Origin: Opitutaceae bacterium
Lineage (GTDB): Bacteria; Verrucomicrobiota; Verrucomicrobiia; Opitutales; Opitutaceae
Assembly: GCA_027485815.1 (NCBI GenBank)
Contig: JAIXQE010000014.1
Location: 1-57,149, forward strand
Reading direction: 5' to 3'
DNA length: 57,149 nt
A program made the position numbers and the translations under genes. Under the pieces are notes generated by a model. It did not search any database. It was not told where the DNA came from and was given only the letters and a program-made list of their open reading frames with translations. How positions within the stretch are numbered: the stretch's first letter is position 1; the number at the start of each line of letters is the position of its first letter. Shown one piece after another: positions 7,322 to 15,917 of this stretch.

Positions 7322-8737
7322 TCAGACCCTCGCGATAGGGGCCGCGGGCAAGTGCACGCGCAGGCACGCCCCGCCCTCGGGGGCGGCGGTGGCCCGGACG
7401 GTGCCCCCGTGGGCCTCGACGATCGCCCTCACCATGCTCAGGCCCAACCCGAGCCCTCGCTGGGAACGGCTGGCGTCGGAACGGTACAGGCGGCGGAACA
7501 CCGCTTCCCGCTCCGCGTCGGGGATGCCGGGACCATCGTCCCTGACCTCCAACTCTGTGCCCTCCGGCGCGGGCCGCACTGCCAGGACCACATTGCCGCC
7601 CTCGGGGGTGTACTTGAGGGCGTTATCGAGGAGATTGTTCACCGCCTGCCCCAGACGCACCGCATCCACCCGCGCCGGCACGGGTACGGCCTGCTCGATC
7701 CGCACGCGGATACGCCGTTCCTCGGCCACCTCCCGGTAAAGGTCGACGGCGCGATACACCAATTCGCCGAGGTCGATAGTTTCCCGGTGGAGCCGCAAAA
7801 CGCCGGCCTCGGCGGCGGAAACATCCAGCAGCACCTCGAGCAGGTGGAGCAACCGGTCGGTCTCCTCGATGCAACTGGCGAGCGCCGCGCGGGCCTCCGC
7901 GGGATCACCGCCATCCTGCAGGGCCAGTTCCGCCGCGCCGCGGAGCCGGGTCAGGGGCGTGCGGAGATCGTGGGCGAGGTTATCGAGCATCTCACTCAGC
8001 CCGCGGACGTGGACCGCGTTGCGCTCGAGGAGCGTGTTCAGTTGCCGCACCAGCTCGGCCAATTCGCCGCGGCCGGCGTCACCCGGCACGCGGGCGGCAA
8101 GGTCGCCGGTCGCGAGGATCCGGCCGGCGGTCTCCGCCACGGCGCGGAGCGGGCCCGTCGCCCGCCACGCCACAAGCATGCCCAGCAGGAACGACAGGAG
8201 CAGGGCGCCGCCGCCGGCGAGGGCGAAGGCGCGGCGCAGCGGGGCGAACAGCACCGTCTGGCTCTCGATCAGGATGCCCGCCTGCAGGAAGTTGCGGTCG
8301 GGTAGCGTCACGCCGGCGATGGCGTAGTCGCGCAGGGCGTCCTGCGGGATGCGCACGGTGTAAGTCGGGCGGGTGACGATCAGGCCCGGAAAGGGGAGCC
8401 GTTCCACCTGCGTTTCGACCCAGTCGGGCGGCACCGAGACCAGGACGAGGGAATTATCCGGGCGCAGGACTCGGACGAAGAAGGCGCGCCCGCCGCCAGC
8501 GGCGTCCCGGTCGAGGCGCGCGCGGAGCAGGGCGGGGCCACCGCGGGCGTAGAGCTCCGCGAGCTCGGTGGCGCGCCGCTCCACGGTGGCCTGCTCCCGG
8601 TCGTTCAGGGCCTCCGTGAGCGTCCAATAGAGAAACCCGAAGAGCAGGGCGGAGCCCACCGCGAACACGCCCGCGTAGAGCAGGGCCAAGCGCAGGGCCA
8701 GCGAACGGCGGAAACGGTGGAGCCGGTCGGTCGCCAC
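7322..8737 (-). CDS. Sensor histidine kinase (OmpR-partner type)
   Basis: This is a 471-residue inner-membrane kinase. A first membrane helix (about 13-40) and a second (about 169-191) enclose a periplasmic sensor domain of some 130 residues. A HAMP region follows (192-245), then the H-box LAHDLRTPLTRL with the phospho-accepting His256. The N-box AVNNLLDNALKYTPE is near 365-379, G1 DDGPGIP at 400-406 and G2 GLGLGLS at 428-434. All catalytic motifs are intact. It starts three bases after the response-regulator gene, so the two form one operon. The sensed signal is not evident. The DegP-type protease upstream on the same strand suggests, but does not prove, an envelope-stress role. Confidence 0.9.
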   Translation of the reverse strand: MATDRLHRFRRSLALRLALLYAGVFAVGSALLFGFLYWTLTEALNDREQATVERRATELAELYARGGPALLRARLDRDAAGGGRAFFVRVLRPDNSLVLVSVPPDWVETQVERLPFPGLIVTRPTYTVRIPQDALRDYAIAGVTLPDRNFLQAGILIESQTVLFAPLRRAFALAGGGALLLSFLLGMLVAWRATGPLRAVAETAGRILATGDLAARVPGDAGRGELAELVRQLNTLLERNAVHVRGLSEMLDNLAHDLRTPLTRLRGAAELALQDGGDPAEARAALASCIEETDRLLHLLEVLLDVSAAEAGVLRLHRETIDLGELVYRAVDLYREVAEERRIRVRIEQAVPVPARVDAVRLGQAVNNLLDNALKYTPEGGNVVLAVRPAPEGTELEVRDDGPGIPDAEREAVFRRLYRSDASRSQRGLGLGLSMVRAIVEAHGGTVRATAAPEGGACLRVHLPAAPIARV

Positions 8738-8740
8738 GGT

Positions 8741-9415
8741 TCAACCCCTGCCCGGGCGGAGCACGTACCCGACGCCGCGGACGGTCTCGATGCGCCGATG
8801 ATCCGGATCAATCTTCGCCCGCAGCCGCGACATCACGACGTCCACCACGTTCGTCTGGGGGTCGAAGCTGTAGTCCCAGACGTGCTCCAAAATCATCGTC
8901 TTGCTGACCGGGCGCCCCGCGTGGCGCAGCAGGAACGCGAGCAGCGCGAATTCCCGCGGCTGCAGGTCGACGGGCGCTCCCGCACAGGTCACCGCGCGCG
9001 TCACGAGGTCGAGACTCACGTCGCCCGCGGCGAGCCGGGTCGCCTCCGGGGCGGCGGTCGCGCGCCGGATCAGCGCCTGCACCCGCGCCAGCAATTCGGA
9101 AAACGCGAAGGGCTTCGTGAGGTAGTCGTCGCCCCCCGCCTGCAGTCCCCGCACGCGGTCCTCGACGGAACCCTTGGCACTGAGGAACAGCACCGGCAAC
9201 TCGCGCCGGGCGGCGCGGGCCCGGCGGACGAGGCTGATCCCGTCGAGCCGCGGGAGCATCACATCGACGATCGCGGCGTCGTAAGCGGTCGAATCCAGCA
9301 GCGCGAGCGCGGTGTCGCCGTCCGGGGCGTGGTCCACCGCGTAGCCCGCCTGCTTCAGGCCCCGGGTCACAAAGGACGCGATCTTGGCATCATCCTCGAC
9401 GACGAGCACGCGCAT
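8741..9415 (-). CDS. Response regulator, OmpR/PhoB family
   Basis: The 224-residue product has a receiver domain with the acidic pocket E7-D8-D9, phosphorylation site D51 (IVDVMLPRLDG), S79 and K101 (LTKPF). A C-terminal winged-helix domain follows, with LQPREFALLAFLLRHAGRPVS and the DPQTNVVDVVMSRLRAKID recognition region typical of OmpR/PhoB. It should bind DNA as a phosphorylated dimer and take its phosphate from the kinase encoded immediately downstream. Confidence 0.92.
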   Translation of the reverse strand: MRVLVVEDDAKIASFVTRGLKQAGYAVDHAPDGDTALALLDSTAYDAAIVDVMLPRLDGISLVRRARAARRELPVLFLSAKGSVEDRVRGLQAGGDDYLTKPFAFSELLARVQALIRRATAAPEATRLAAGDVSLDLVTRAVTCAGAPVDLQPREFALLAFLLRHAGRPVSKTMILEHVWDYSFDPQTNVVDVVMSRLRAKIDPDHRRIETVRGVGYVLRPGRG

Positions 9416-9470
9416 CAGGACAGGCTTCGCGGGAGGGACGGGGGAGGCAAGTGCGGGTGCGGGAACGAAA

Positions 9471-9500
9471 GACGCCCCGGCCGAACAGGGCCGGGGCGTC
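9471..9500 (-). terminator. Intrinsic terminator after the DegP-type protease
   Basis: A perfect 12-bp stem (gacgccccggcc against ggccggggcgtc) with a 6-nt loop is followed on the minus strand by TTTCGTT. It lies 37 nt past the protease stop and ahead of the response-regulator gene. Confidence 0.75.
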
Positions 9501-9537
9501 GTGTCGCATCACCCCAAGATTCGCGGGCCGGGCGGAC

Positions 9538-11052
9538 TCACTGGGCGGCTTCCCGCTCGTCCACCACCACGTAGCGGCTGGCCCCGCGGGAATAGAGCCG
9601 GATCAGGGTCCGGGCGTCGGCTCCGGCGACAATCACCGCCGCGGCGTCTTCCGCGGAGCGGACGGGTTGGCGGTTGATCTCGAGGACGAGATCGCCCGGA
9701 CGGACGCCGGCTTTGGCGGCGGCGGAGTCAGGGGCGACGCCGGTCACGAGGGCGCCCTCGACGCGGGCGGGGACGTTGAGCCGGCGGCGTTGTTCCGGGG
9801 ACAGGTCGCCGAAGGTGACGCCCGCCAGGGCGCCCGTGTCGGTGCTCGCCTCGGGCGCACCGTCGGGGCCGGCGGCCGCGAGGAGAGCGGGACGCTCGGC
9901 GGCGGTGGCCTTGAGGGTACGCGGCTCGCCGTCCCGCAGGATGCCGAGCTCAAGCTTGGTGCCCGGCGCAATGGCTCCGACGCGGAAGGTCAGGCGGTGG
10001 GCACCCTCGACGGGTTCCCCATTGACCGAGACGATCACGTCCCCGGTGCGGAGCCCGGCCTTCGCGGCGGGACTCTGCGGGCGGACCTCGGCGACCAGGG
10101 CGCCGCGGCGGTCTTCCAGCTTCAGCGTTTCGGCGAGGGCGGGAGTCAGGTCCTGGGCGCTGACGCCGAGGTACCCGCGCACCACCTTGCCGTAGGCGAC
10201 GAGGCCGTTGACGACCTGGCCGACGAGGTTGGCGGGAACGGCGAGGCCGACGCCCTGGAACCCGCCGGTGCGGCTGAGGATCGCGGTGTTGATGCCGATC
10301 AGGCGGCCCTCGATGTCGACCAGGGCGCCGCCGGAGTTGCCCGGGTTGATCGCGGCGTCGGTCTGCACGAAGTCCTCGTACTCGAGCCCGAGGCCGGCGC
10401 GGCGGCCCATCGCGCTGACGATGCCGGTGGTGACCGTCTCGCCGATGCCGAACGGGTTGCCGATCGCCAGTACGCGATCGCCCACTTCGACCCGGTCGCT
10501 GTCGGCGAGGGTGGCGGCGGGCAGGTCCTTCGCCTCCACCTTGAGCACGGCGATGTCGGTCTGCGGGTCGCGGCCGACGACGCGGGCTTTGAAGTCGCGG
10601 CCGTCGTCCATCTGCACCGAGACCTCGTCGGCGCCCTGGATCACGTGGTTATTGGTCACGATGTAGCCGTCCGAGGAGAGGATTACGCCGGAGCCGAGGC
10701 CGGCCTGGGGGGGCATTTCGAGGCGGGGGGCGCCGGGGCCGAAGAAGGGGCGCATCGCCGGATGATCGAAGCCGGGCGGGAGTCCCGCCGACGCGGTCTG
10801 GCGGCGGGCTTTGGTCGCGGTCGTGACCTTGACCACGCTGGGGGCGACGCGCTTGACCACCGGGGAGAAGCTGGCGGCTTCCGGGCCGGTGCGCTTGACG
10901 GGGCGTTCGTCGCGCCGGAGCTCGACGCGGTCCTGCGGGGCGGCGGCGAGGAGGGATTGCGCGCCGGCGGCCGCCGCGCCCGCGAGGGCGAGGAGGCACG
11001 CGGTCCGGAGGACCGGCCGGCGGTTAAAGGCGAGGGAGTGGTGAGGATTCAT
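9538..11052 (-). CDS. Periplasmic serine protease, DegP/HtrA (Do) family
   Basis: The 504-residue product has an N-terminal hydrophobic export segment (about 14-38) and a trypsin-like domain with the full triad: His136 (YIVTNNHVIQG), Asp166 (DPQTDIAVLKV) and Ser240 (INPGNSGGALV). Two PDZ domains follow, one at roughly 290-390 and one at 410-500. It should degrade or refold misfolded envelope proteins. The ATG at 11052 was chosen because it directly precedes the signal sequence; the frame stays open upstream to 11187 but that part looks non-coding and overlaps the korB terminator. The preceding gene, korB, ends in a strong terminator, so this gene is probably transcribed alone. Confidence 0.92.
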   Translation of the reverse strand: MNPHHSLAFNRRPVLRTACLLALAGAAAAGAQSLLAAAPQDRVELRRDERPVKRTGPEAASFSPVVKRVAPSVVKVTTATKARRQTASAGLPPGFDHPAMRPFFGPGAPRLEMPPQAGLGSGVILSSDGYIVTNNHVIQGADEVSVQMDDGRDFKARVVGRDPQTDIAVLKVEAKDLPAATLADSDRVEVGDRVLAIGNPFGIGETVTTGIVSAMGRRAGLGLEYEDFVQTDAAINPGNSGGALVDIEGRLIGINTAILSRTGGFQGVGLAVPANLVGQVVNGLVAYGKVVRGYLGVSAQDLTPALAETLKLEDRRGALVAEVRPQSPAAKAGLRTGDVIVSVNGEPVEGAHRLTFRVGAIAPGTKLELGILRDGEPRTLKATAAERPALLAAAGPDGAPEASTDTGALAGVTFGDLSPEQRRRLNVPARVEGALVTGVAPDSAAAKAGVRPGDLVLEINRQPVRSAEDAAAVIVAGADARTLIRLYSRGASRYVVVDEREAAQ

Positions 11053-11185
11053 CGTGGTGAACAGTGCGGCCACGATGCCACAGGTCCCTTGCGGGCCCCT
11101 TGCGGGAACCTTACAAAATTGAAGGCTTGGCGCGTCCGCGGAGGGGCGGCGGGGATGGATGCGTGCTGCCGCGGGCCGCGCGGCC

Positions 11186-11216
11186 AAAAAAAGACCGCGG
11201 CCCGGGAGCCGCGGTC
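11186..11216 (-). terminator. Intrinsic terminator after korB
   Basis: A 9-bp perfect stem (gaccgcggc at 11193-11201, gccgcggtc at 11208-11216, 6-nt loop) is followed on the minus strand by seven T residues. It starts 24 nt after the korB stop. This is a textbook rho-independent terminator. Confidence 0.9.
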
Positions 11217-11239
11217 GAAGGGGAGCGAAGCAGGGCGAA

Positions 11240-12181
11240 TCAGCGGAGCTTGGCGAAGGTCGCCTGGAGCAGCGCGAGGTCGGTGGCGCCCTTGGTCTTT
11301 TCGCGGGTCTTGGCGATGAGTTCGGCCTCGATGGCGTTCTTGGTGCGCCGGGTCTTGTTCTCGTAGAACACGCCGAACTTCCCGGGCCAGCCGAGGCCGG
11401 CCAGCTGGAACGCGGCCACCTCGTCGGTCACATCGTGGCGGGCGGCGTCCTCGGCCGAGCCGTCATTTTTCTTCTCATCGATCAGCACCCAATTGCCGCC
11501 CTTGCGGGGCACGGCGGCGTCGAAGGCGCCCTCGAAGAACTCCACGCATTCCGAGAGGATCTCGACCACCGAGAAGCCGTCGTGGCGCGCGGCGCGCAGC
11601 ATCATCTCGGTCATGTGGTTGACCTGGGTGGCGTGGCTGCGGGCGACGAAGGTGGCGCCGCTGTTGAGGAGCGTGCGCATCGGGTTGATCGGCTGGTCGA
11701 GGGCGCCCCAGGGGTCGGTCTTGGACTTGAAGCCGATCGGGGACGTCGGGGAGGTCTGCTTCTTGGTCAGGCCGTAGACCGAGTTGTCCATGATCACGTA
11801 GGTGATCCGGACGTTCTTGCGGGCGGTGTGGGTGAGGTGGTTGCCGCCGATGGAGAACCCGTCGCCGTCGCCCCCGAAGACAAAGACGTGGAGGTCATCG
11901 CCGCCCAGGCTGATGCCGGCGGCGAACGGCAGCGCGCGGCCGTGGATGAAGTGGCCGCCGTGGGTGTTGACGAAGTAGGGGAAACGGGACGAGCAGCCGA
12001 TGCCGGCGAAGGTCACGATCTTCTCGTGCGGGTACTGGAGCTTCTCCAGGACCCGGTAGAAGGACGCGAGGACGGCGAAGTCGCCGCAGCCGGGGCACCA
12101 CGTGGGGTGGTCCGCGGTGAGGATCTTCTTGGTGAGCGGCGCTCCGGCCGGGGGCGGGGGAGTGGCGACGGCGGTGGACAT
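11240..12181 (-). CDS. korB: 2-oxoacid:ferredoxin oxidoreductase, beta subunit
   Basis: The 313-residue subunit binds thiamine diphosphate and an iron-sulphur cluster. It shows WCPGCGDF near the N-terminus (C29 and C32), GIGCSSRFPYF, and the TPP-binding GGDGDGFSIGGNH with the downstream MDNSVYGLTKKQTSPTS block. With the alpha subunit it should oxidise a 2-oxoacid, most likely 2-oxoglutarate, to its acyl-CoA with reduction of ferredoxin, or run the reverse. It follows korA after 27 nt in the usual alpha-beta order. No separate ferredoxin-like delta subunit is nearby, which fits the two-subunit type. Confidence 0.9.
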   Translation of the reverse strand: MSTAVATPPPPAGAPLTKKILTADHPTWCPGCGDFAVLASFYRVLEKLQYPHEKIVTFAGIGCSSRFPYFVNTHGGHFIHGRALPFAAGISLGGDDLHVFVFGGDGDGFSIGGNHLTHTARKNVRITYVIMDNSVYGLTKKQTSPTSPIGFKSKTDPWGALDQPINPMRTLLNSGATFVARSHATQVNHMTEMMLRAARHDGFSVVEILSECVEFFEGAFDAAVPRKGGNWVLIDEKKNDGSAEDAARHDVTDEVAAFQLAGLGWPGKFGVFYENKTRRTKNAIEAELIAKTREKTKGATDLALLQATFAKLR

Positions 12182-12208
12182 GGGTCGGGAAAGGTAAGGT
12201 GGACGGGT

Positions 12209-14083
12209 TTAGCGGGCGGCCAAGGGACTGGGCCGGGCCTGGCTGACCAGGCTCTCGAGGGTGGCGTTGCCGAGGTGGCGGGCGACGCCGGCGACGAGTT
12301 CGCTCACCTTGAAGGTGAGGCCGTCGGTCTTGCAGATGCTGACGATCGACGGCAGGGCGTAGCGGGCGCGGAGCAGCGTGGTGAACTGGCCGAAGCCGTA
12401 GACGCCCTCGTCGTTCAGTTCGGCCACGATGACCTTGCGGTAACGGCCGAGGATCTCCTCCAGGCCCGGGGGCAGCGGGTGGACGTGGCGGATGTGGAGG
12501 TGGCCGGCGGCGACCCCGGCGGCGCGGATGCGCTCGAGGGCCTCGCGGGCGGGGCCGTAGTTGGAGCCCCACGTCACGATGAGGGCTTCGCCGGAGGCGT
12601 CGCCGCCGAGCTCCGGCGGGGGCAGGGTGGCGGCGAGGGCCTTGATCTTCTCGCGCCGCTTGGCGTTCATCTGCGAATGGAGCTTGGGGCTGCCCGTGGG
12701 ATGCCCGAACTCGTCGTGCTCGAGGCCGGTGACCACCGGGTACTTGCCCGAGGCGATGCGGGTGCCGGCCGGCGCGTGGCGGGTCTGACGGTCGAGCGGG
12801 TACGGCTTGAAGTCGGCGGGCCGCTCGGTGCGGTCCGGCCCCGGGGCCACCATCAGCGCCTTCAGGTCGGGTTCGTCGAAGGCCTCGATGCGGGAGGAGA
12901 GCGCCTGGTCGGTGAGCAGCAGCACGGGGGTCGAGTAGGCCCGGGCAATGCGCACGGCCTCGATGGCGAGGTAGAAGCAATCCTCGACGTTCTTGGGGGC
13001 GAGGACGACGCGCGGGGTGTCGCCGTGGCTGCCGTAGATCGCCTGCATCAGGTCGGATTGCTCGACGTTGGTCGGCATGCCGGTGGAGGGGCCGCCGCGC
13101 TGCACGTTGACGACCACGATGGGCATCTCGGCCATGGTGGCCCAGCTGAGGGCTTCCATCTTCAGCGAGAGGCCCGGGCCGGCGCTGCCGGTGATGGCCA
13201 CGTTGCCGGTGTAGGAGAACCCGAGCGCGGTGGAGATGGAGGCGATCTCGTCCTCGCACTGCACGAAGACGCCGCCGTACTTGGGCAGCTCGGTGCGGAG
13301 GATCTCCATGATGCTCGACCAAGGGGTGATCGGGTACCCGGCGCCGTGGCGGACGCCGGCCGCGAGAAATCCGTAGGCGATGGCCGAATTGCCATCGAGG
13401 GTGACCTGGGTCTTGCCCGAGACGGCCGTCGCGCGGTCGATCGCCTCGAAGCGGTAGAACAGGTCGCGGAGGTTGTTCTGCGGCCACGCGTAGCCCGCGT
13501 CGAAGGCGAGCAGCGCGTTGCGGACGATGTCCTCGTTCTTGCCGCCGAAGCGCTCGCGGATGAGCTGGGTCAGCTTCGGCACCTCGAGGTCGAAGATGCG
13601 CGCGATCAGGCCGAGGACGTAGATGTTCTTGCCCTTGTCCTTGGCGGTGCCGCCGACCGCCTCGATGGTGCCGGTGGTGATCGGGCAGGCGACGTTGGTG
13701 AACCGGTGATCGCCCTCCGCGGGCTTCACGTGGTCCGCATCGTAGAGCAGCACGCCGCCGGGCCGCAGCGAGCCGATATGCGCGTCGTAGCTGTGTTGGT
13801 AGAACGCCACCAGCAGGTCGGCCCGGTCGCCGGCCGAGAGGATGTCGCCGGTGCCCATCCGCACCTGGAAGATCGAGGGGCCCCCGGAGATGGTCGAGGG
13901 GATGGTCATGTACGTCATCACGTCCTGGTCGCTGCGCCCGGCGAGGCGGGCGAGGAAGCCGCCGATCGCCTGGATCCCGTCCTGGGAATTGCCGGCGAGG
14001 CGGATGACGACGTCCTTGATGGAGCGGGGGGCAGCGGACGCGCTGGCTCCACCCGGGGATTCAGGAGTATTCGGACTGACCAT
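12209..14083 (-). CDS. korA: 2-oxoacid:ferredoxin oxidoreductase, fused gamma-alpha subunit
   Basis: At 624 residues this is the fused form in which the gamma domain (about 20-200, starting DVVIRLAGNSQDGIQAIGG) precedes the alpha domain. The alpha part contains GYPITPWSS and the ITGSAGPGLSLKMEALSWA and VNVQRGGPSTGMPT blocks that are diagnostic. Gamma binds CoA and alpha helps form the TPP site with the beta subunit encoded just downstream. The start at 14083 gives a short disordered Ala/Ser/Pro leader before the gamma domain. The pair acts in the cytoplasm in central carbon metabolism. Confidence 0.92.
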   Translation of the reverse strand: MVSPNTPESPGGASASAAPRSIKDVVIRLAGNSQDGIQAIGGFLARLAGRSDQDVMTYMTIPSTISGGPSIFQVRMGTGDILSAGDRADLLVAFYQHSYDAHIGSLRPGGVLLYDADHVKPAEGDHRFTNVACPITTGTIEAVGGTAKDKGKNIYVLGLIARIFDLEVPKLTQLIRERFGGKNEDIVRNALLAFDAGYAWPQNNLRDLFYRFEAIDRATAVSGKTQVTLDGNSAIAYGFLAAGVRHGAGYPITPWSSIMEILRTELPKYGGVFVQCEDEIASISTALGFSYTGNVAITGSAGPGLSLKMEALSWATMAEMPIVVVNVQRGGPSTGMPTNVEQSDLMQAIYGSHGDTPRVVLAPKNVEDCFYLAIEAVRIARAYSTPVLLLTDQALSSRIEAFDEPDLKALMVAPGPDRTERPADFKPYPLDRQTRHAPAGTRIASGKYPVVTGLEHDEFGHPTGSPKLHSQMNAKRREKIKALAATLPPPELGGDASGEALIVTWGSNYGPAREALERIRAAGVAAGHLHIRHVHPLPPGLEEILGRYRKVIVAELNDEGVYGFGQFTTLLRARYALPSIVSICKTDGLTFKVSELVAGVARHLGNATLESLVSQARPSPLAAR

Positions 14084-14162
14084 AAACCGCGAAGCTGTCG
14101 GCGTAAAAATCCCGAGTCAACGGGACGCCAAGCCGCGACCGGGGGATAAGGGATTTTGTGCG

Positions 14163-14186
14163 CCCGCTACTTGGGTCAGTAGCGGG
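14163..14186 (-). terminator. Hairpin after the lactonase-fold gene
   Basis: cccgctac (14163-14170) and gtagcggg (14179-14186) form an 8-bp perfect stem with an 8-nt loop, two bases beyond the stop of the lactonase-like gene. It lacks a clear T run on the minus strand, so it is a weak terminator candidate. Confidence 0.45.
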
Positions 14187-14188
14187 AT

Positions 14189-15259
14189 TTATAGGAGGGG
14201 CGCCGGAACAAAGAGGACGCAGACGCAGCAGGGAACCGTCGCGGAGTGGCCGGTCGGGGTGAGGGTGCCTTGCTCCGGATCGACCGCGAAGACGGTGAGC
14301 TCCGTCGAGTCCTGATGGCCGCAGACGAGCCAGCGACCGTCCGGGGAGAGGTCGAAATTGCGGGGGGTGCGGCCGCCGCTGGGCAGATTCTGGACCCAGG
14401 ACAAGTTGCCGTTGGCCGGATCGGCGCGGAACACCGTGAGGCTGTCGTGGCCGCGGTTGGACGCGTAGACGAAGGGCGCGTGCGGGTGGACCCGAATCTC
14501 GGCTGCGGTGCTGGGGACGGTGGGGCCGGGGGGGAGCGTGGCGACCGTCCCGAGGGGGCTCAGGCGCCCGTGGTCCGCTGCGTAGGCGTAGGTGGAGAGC
14601 GTGTTGTCCAGCTCGTTCAGAACGTGCAGGAAACGGCCGTCGCGGCTGAACCGGGTGTGCCGGGGTCCGGCGCCGGGATGCGTCGTCGCGAGGGCGACGG
14701 GCTCGGGCCGGAGCGCGTCGCCGGCGGGCGTGAGGGCGTAGGTGAGGATCTGGTCGAGGCCGAGGTCCGCGACGAGGGCGTGGCGGCCGTCCGGGGAAAA
14801 GAGCACCGAGTGGGGATGCGGCCGGTCTTGCCGGGTGGGATGCACGCTCCGGCCGGCGTGGGGCACGCGGCTTTCCGGGCCGAGGGTGCCGTCCGCGTGC
14901 AGCGGAAAGGCCGCGAGGTGGCCGCCGTGATAATGCGCCGCCAGCGCGAGGCGGCCGGAGGGGGCGATCGCGAGGTGACTGGGGCCGGCGGTCGGGGCCG
15001 CGGCGGGGGGAATGCCGAGGGGGTGCAGTACGCCGGGGGCCGGACCGTGTTGGAATCCCCGTACTTGGGCCGGGGAGGGGTGGGTGGCGAGCAGGCGGGT
15101 CGCATCCGGGGTCCACGCCAGCCAACCGGGGTCCGGCGTGGCGGCCGCCAGCTCCGCGGGCCCGAGGGCGCCGGTCGCGGCGTCGAGGCGCGCGCGATAG
15201 ATGCCTTGGCTGGCGCCGGAGCGGGTGTAGGTGCCGAGGAGGAGGAGCCAGTGCTTCAC
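14189..15259 (-). CDS. Lactonase family protein (6-phosphogluconolactonase-like beta-propeller)
   Basis: The 356-residue protein is a seven-bladed propeller of the YbhE/3-carboxymuconate cyclase-like lactonase family. It starts LLLGTYTRSGASQGIYRARL and carries the family blocks PSHLAIAPSGRLALAAHYHG, VLFSPDGRHALVADLGLDQI, GPRHTRFSRDGRFLHVLNEL and SNRGHDSLTVF. It may hydrolyse 6-phosphogluconolactone, but many members lack proven activity, so the substrate is open. The GTG at 15259 overlaps the tdk stop (GTGA), so the two genes are coupled although their functions look unrelated. No signal peptide is seen. Confidence 0.8.
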   Translation of the reverse strand: MKHWLLLLGTYTRSGASQGIYRARLDAATGALGPAELAAATPDPGWLAWTPDATRLLATHPSPAQVRGFQHGPAPGVLHPLGIPPAAAPTAGPSHLAIAPSGRLALAAHYHGGHLAAFPLHADGTLGPESRVPHAGRSVHPTRQDRPHPHSVLFSPDGRHALVADLGLDQILTYALTPAGDALRPEPVALATTHPGAGPRHTRFSRDGRFLHVLNELDNTLSTYAYAADHGRLSPLGTVATLPPGPTVPSTAAEIRVHPHAPFVYASNRGHDSLTVFRADPANGNLSWVQNLPSGGRTPRNFDLSPDGRWLVCGHQDSTELTVFAVDPEQGTLTPTGHSATVPCCVCVLFVPAPLL

Positions 15260-15870
15260 GGAGGGGGCGCCGGCCGGGCGGCGGCGGGACGGTCGGGGGC
15301 GAGGGCCTCCTTGAAGTGGCGGCGGCAGAGGGCCACGTAGCGGTCGTTGCCGCCGATCTCCACCTGGGCGCCCTCGCGAACGGCGCGGCCGGTGGGATCG
15401 ACGCGAAGGTTCATCGTCGCCTTGCGGCCGCAATGGCAGATCGCCTTGAGCTCGGTGAGGTCGTCGGCGACCCCGAGCAGCGCCGCGCTGCCCGGGAAAA
15501 GCCGCCCCTGGAAGTCGGTGCGCAGGCCATAGCAGAGCACCGGCACGCCAAGTTGATCCGCCACGTCGGTGAGCTGCCAGACCTGGGCGGGGGCGAGGAA
15601 CTGGGCCTCGTCGACCAGGACGCATGCGACCGGGGCGGCCGCGTGTTCCGCCCCGATGACCGCCAGCAGGTCGTCGCCGGGCTGGATGGGCCGGGCGTCC
15701 GCGGCGAGCCCGATCCGGGAGTGGATGCGCCCGGCGCCGGCGCGGTCGTCGATCGCCGGCACCAGCAGCAGCGGCCGCAGGCCCCTTTCGCGGTAATTGT
15801 GCCCCGCCTGCAGCAGCACGGTGCTCTTCCCGGCGTTCATCGCCGCGTAATAGAAGTAGACCTTCGCCAT
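15256..15870 (-). CDS. tdk: Thymidine kinase
   Basis: The 204-residue type II thymidine kinase phosphorylates thymidine in the salvage pathway. It has the P-loop MNAGKST (residues 11-17), the VDEAQFL motif with the catalytic Glu, YGLRTDFQGRLFPGS lid region, and zinc-binding cysteines in ICHCGRKA and a later CRRHF. The C-terminus has a short Pro/Ala tail of no evident function. It is the first gene of a two-gene unit with the lactonase-like protein. Confidence 0.95.
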   Translation of the reverse strand: MAKVYFYYAAMNAGKSTVLLQAGHNYRERGLRPLLLVPAIDDRAGAGRIHSRIGLAADARPIQPGDDLLAVIGAEHAAAPVACVLVDEAQFLAPAQVWQLTDVADQLGVPVLCYGLRTDFQGRLFPGSAALLGVADDLTELKAICHCGRKATMNLRVDPTGRAVREGAQVEIGGNDRYVALCRRHFKEALAPDRPAAARPAPPP

Positions 15871-15917
15871 GGGGCGTCAGGGTGGCGCCGTCACGGCGGT
15901 TCGGCGGGCGGCGTGGG

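Noticed and set aside
11159-14149. A 996-codon plus-strand open frame opposite korA and korB
   Set aside because: It mirrors the two kor genes on the other strand and its translation is a low-complexity Gly/Ala/Val/Asp/Arg mix with no family blocks, as expected from the complement of GC-rich coding DNA.
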